Below are positions 5,465-7,579 of a DNA stretch of 7,579 nucleotides, in pieces; position 1 is the stretch's first letter, and each line of letters opens with the position of its first letter. The DNA is from Promethearchaeota archaeon. Lineage in GTDB: Archaea; Asgardarchaeota; Lokiarchaeia; Sigynarchaeales; SOKP01. The notes below the pieces were generated by a model, which saw only the letters and a program-made list of their open reading frames with translations, made no database searches and was not told the DNA's origin. The stretch spans positions 1-7,579 of the forward strand of contig JAHLWJ010000212.1 in assembly GCA_019057975.1 (NCBI GenBank), read 5' to 3'. The position numbers were made by a program, and so were the translations under genes.

Positions 5465-7399
5465 TTATAATTCAAGATTGTATCGTATTATATCATTTCT
5501 GTGGATGTATTGGTTTATTGATTTATAGAATGGAGATAATTTAATTTCAAACGCAAATTTATCTCCTCTCCTTTCAGGATCAGTTTCTAGGGCGTTTTTT
5601 ATCAATAAAATTATGAAGTTTTCAGTGAAAATTTTCTTGAATTTCTGTTTAAACTTCTTTTTACTTGGATATTGAGGATTTTCATCAATAATAATTTCTG
5701 GATATGCCTTTAATAAAAAATCACGATAATTTCTTATTGAAAAGTTGACCAAAACTTTTTCATAAGATTTTGGATTGTCTTCTTTCTCTTCCATTTGGAT
5801 TAATAGGTTAGATTCTGTCTTACATTCATTTAATTCCTTTGATAAACCTTCTCTTTCCCTCTTAGTTAAGGTTACACCAATTGTATTAAACCATTTAGCG
5901 AATAATTCTAATATTTCCTCTGGGTTGAAATTTTCAGTTATAAATTCTGGAAAGAAGAATGCGCCATTATCTCCTATTAATTCCTTTTTTTCCTTGTATT
6001 TTTGCGATCTTTCGTAATCCAAGAAAAAAAAATAATTTCTTTCCTTTAAAGGTTTGTTAATAGTTAATGCTTGAATAGTTTTATCAATCCCTTTAATATT
6101 TTCGACTATAATCGGAAACCAGGACCCTTTAATTTGAAAATAAGAATCTATAATTTGTTTTTCTGTTTCACCTTCCACATATAATATAAAAGGGCTTGAA
6201 ATAAATAAGCTAAAATCAGCTAATACAGATCTTCTAAATTCTATGACTTCCTTCTCCTCATTAAGACAACAATAAGGTCTTTCATTTTCTTTATTTTTAG
6301 GCCATTGTAACAAATTATGCTCAAATAATTCCCATGATACTCTCGTTAATTGCCTTAGTATTAATAAAATATTTATAAAAATGTTTAAATTACCGTAAAC
6401 TTTTGATAATTTATCATTAGGCATCATATCGATTAAATCTTCCCATGCTTCAAGACCATCTACTCGGTTTTTTGAGGAGTGGACAAAATGCCAATAAATC
6501 CTTATATAAAACTTTTTTAAGATTTCTTGTTCATCTTCAGTTAGAAAATTCTTCTTATTGTTCATTAAATTATCTCTCCAATTATTATAATTTATTAAAA
6601 CTTCATCTCGTTCCTTTCTATCATATCGAGATTGGCATATTAAAAGAGGTTGAACAGAAATCCCACTTGGAGTTATTATATACTCCCTAAATAATGACAA
6701 AGAATCCAGCTTTATCCAAATTTTTAAATAATCCGGAGTTAGCCAATAAGAGTGGATTAATTTTGGATAAAAAAAATCGTGATATGCTTTATTTTGCTTA
6801 TTGACTTCTTTTAAACCCCGTAAATTTTTCTTTTTCTGTTGATTTTTCTCTTTTCTTGTCCTCTCCTTCGATCTATCAACATTTTTGTTGTAACTCTTGA
6901 AGAGATCTTTGTTAGTCTTTTTAATCCATTTTATTTCTTCTTTCTCAATCTTTAATAAAAGTTTTTTTTTCTTTGTTTCATTCTTTTCATACAGTTCAAC
7001 TTTACCTTTTCTTAAATAGTAATAAAACCGTGATTCTTTCCTAAAGTTATTTTTATAACAATCCAAATATAAGATGAATTGAAAGAATTGGAAAGGGTGG
7101 TAGTATTTCAAGATTTCATTCATTTTTTCTTCTGAAGGTTCTTGGGAATAAAAAATTCCACGATTTTCCATCTGTTTTTTTCCGAATTTTGACCCTTTTT
7201 TATCAATATGAATTGGATGAAATAAGTCTATCTCCTCTAAATAATCCATTAAAACATTCATTATCTTTTCTTTACTGGAAAATATAGTATAACCCAATTT
7301 TACTGCCCAGTTCCATAATTCTTTCCTATTTAGAAGATTACGACGTAAAAAGGGTGAAAATTCCTTCCAAATGTCAAAAACCGTTTCCCACTCAGACAT
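5465..7399 (-). CDS. TOPRIM-domain protein (OLD-like), putative nuclease without an ATPase domain
   Basis: A 644-residue protein. Residues about 402-490 form a TOPRIM domain of the OLD type: FILYVEGETEKQII (404-417) contains the VEGxTE signature with Glu409, KGIDKTIQAL (436-445) sits in the place of the glycine turn, and FFFLDYERS (457-465) supplies Asp461 and Glu463, so the usual DxD is DxE. ITENFNPEEI (487-496) follows where OLD-like proteins carry a further acidic residue. OLD nucleases cut DNA with divalent metal, but they are normally fused to an ABC ATPase. No Walker A motif is visible here. Residues 1-400 are unrecognised, and about 140-205 are very rich in Lys and Glu, suggesting a charged helix or nucleic-acid contact. 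A leaderless-type promoter precedes the ATG. It converges on the HEPN gene and shares no operon within the window. Catalytic activity and role in defence are inferred. Confidence 0.9.
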   Translation of the reverse strand: MSEWETVFDIWKEFSPFLRRNLLNRKELWNWAVKLGYTIFSSKEKIMNVLMDYLEEIDLFHPIHIDKKGSKFGKKQMENRGIFYSQEPSEEKMNEILKYYHPFQFFQFILYLDCYKNNFRKESRFYYYLRKGKVELYEKNETKKKKLLLKIEKEEIKWIKKTNKDLFKSYNKNVDRSKERTRKEKNQQKKKNLRGLKEVNKQNKAYHDFFYPKLIHSYWLTPDYLKIWIKLDSLSLFREYIITPSGISVQPLLICQSRYDRKERDEVLINYNNWRDNLMNNKKNFLTEDEQEILKKFYIRIYWHFVHSSKNRVDGLEAWEDLIDMMPNDKLSKVYGNLNIFINILLILRQLTRVSWELFEHNLLQWPKNKENERPYCCLNEEKEVIEFRRSVLADFSLFISSPFILYVEGETEKQIIDSYFQIKGSWFPIIVENIKGIDKTIQALTINKPLKERNYFFFLDYERSQKYKEKKELIGDNGAFFFPEFITENFNPEEILELFAKWFNTIGVTLTKREREGLSKELNECKTESNLLIQMEEKEDNPKSYEKVLVNFSIRNYRDFLLKAYPEIIIDENPQYPSKKKFKQKFKKIFTENFIILLIKNALETDPERRGDKFAFEIKLSPFYKSINQYIHRNDIIRYNLEL

Positions 7400-7417
7400 A
7401 AGATTTCACTAATTCAT

Positions 7418-7428
7418 ATATTTAGAAA
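7418..7428 (-). promoter_or_regulatory. Archaeal TATA-like box of the TOPRIM gene
   Basis: On the minus strand TTCTAAATATA lies about 19-29 bases before the ATG at 7399, again fitting a leaderless or nearly leaderless transcript. No Shine-Dalgarno sequence is seen in the 18 bases before the start. The DNA beyond it, to 7579, contains no gene that I can see on either strand. Confidence 0.5.
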
Positions 7429-7579
7429 TAATTAATTGACTTTAATACATATTATTATTTAAATTAGGGAAATGCTCTCAAAAAACACTTGCTAGAATTG
7501 AAGAAATTAAGAGGTTTTGAATACTTCTTTATAACATTTTCTATCTAATTTTTACATCTTTTTATTAATTGGATTAAGA

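Noticed and set aside
5266..5475. Minus-strand frame of 69 codons between the HEPN and TOPRIM genes
   Set aside because: It needs a TTG start, overlaps the HEPN gene end by 67 bases and the TOPRIM gene end by 11, and encodes a Lys/Ile-rich sequence with no recognisable features. It also spans the probable T-run terminator.

Overview
The window looks like archaeal DNA. It is strongly AT-rich. Several genes have an archaeal TATA-like box about 22-35 bases before the start codon, with little room for a leader (before the genes starting at 2024, 4302 and 7399). Shine-Dalgarno-like sites appear at only some genes. This pattern, the sparse coding and the eukaryote-like immune folds would fit an Asgard-type archaeon. 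That lineage is an inference: no marker gene is present.

Layout. Positions 1-889 (minus) hold a caspase-like cysteine protease with both catalytic residues, cut by the window edge. About 1.1 kb without a convincing gene follows (890-2023), containing palindromes, a 14-base direct repeat and long T runs. On the plus strand come a two-helix membrane protein (2024-2239) and a doubtful small CxxC protein (2304-2588). Converging on them is a two-gene minus-strand unit: a minimal polymerase-beta-fold nucleotidyltransferase (3928-4302), then 41 bases downstream a Schlafen/AlbA_2-domain protein (2636-3886). Diverging from the nucleotidyltransferase is a plus-strand protein with a C-terminal HEPN-like domain carrying an R-x6-H motif (4388-5332). 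A 644-residue protein with an OLD-like TOPRIM domain but no visible ATPase converges on it from the right (5465-7399, minus). Positions 7400-7579 hold its promoter region and no gene that I can see.

How they may work together. All five recognisable proteins belong to families repeatedly used in antiviral defence or toxin-antitoxin systems: caspase-like protease, Schlafen/AlbA_2, minimal nucleotidyltransferase, HEPN RNase and OLD-like TOPRIM nuclease. The simplest reading is an archaeal defence island. Its most suggestive part is the central NTase-Schlafen operon divergent from a HEPN gene. That could be a modified MNT/HEPN-type toxin-antitoxin module with a Schlafen-type RNase or nucleic-acid binder added. 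This is inference from fold and order. No mobile-element gene, CRISPR array, tRNA or rRNA was found.
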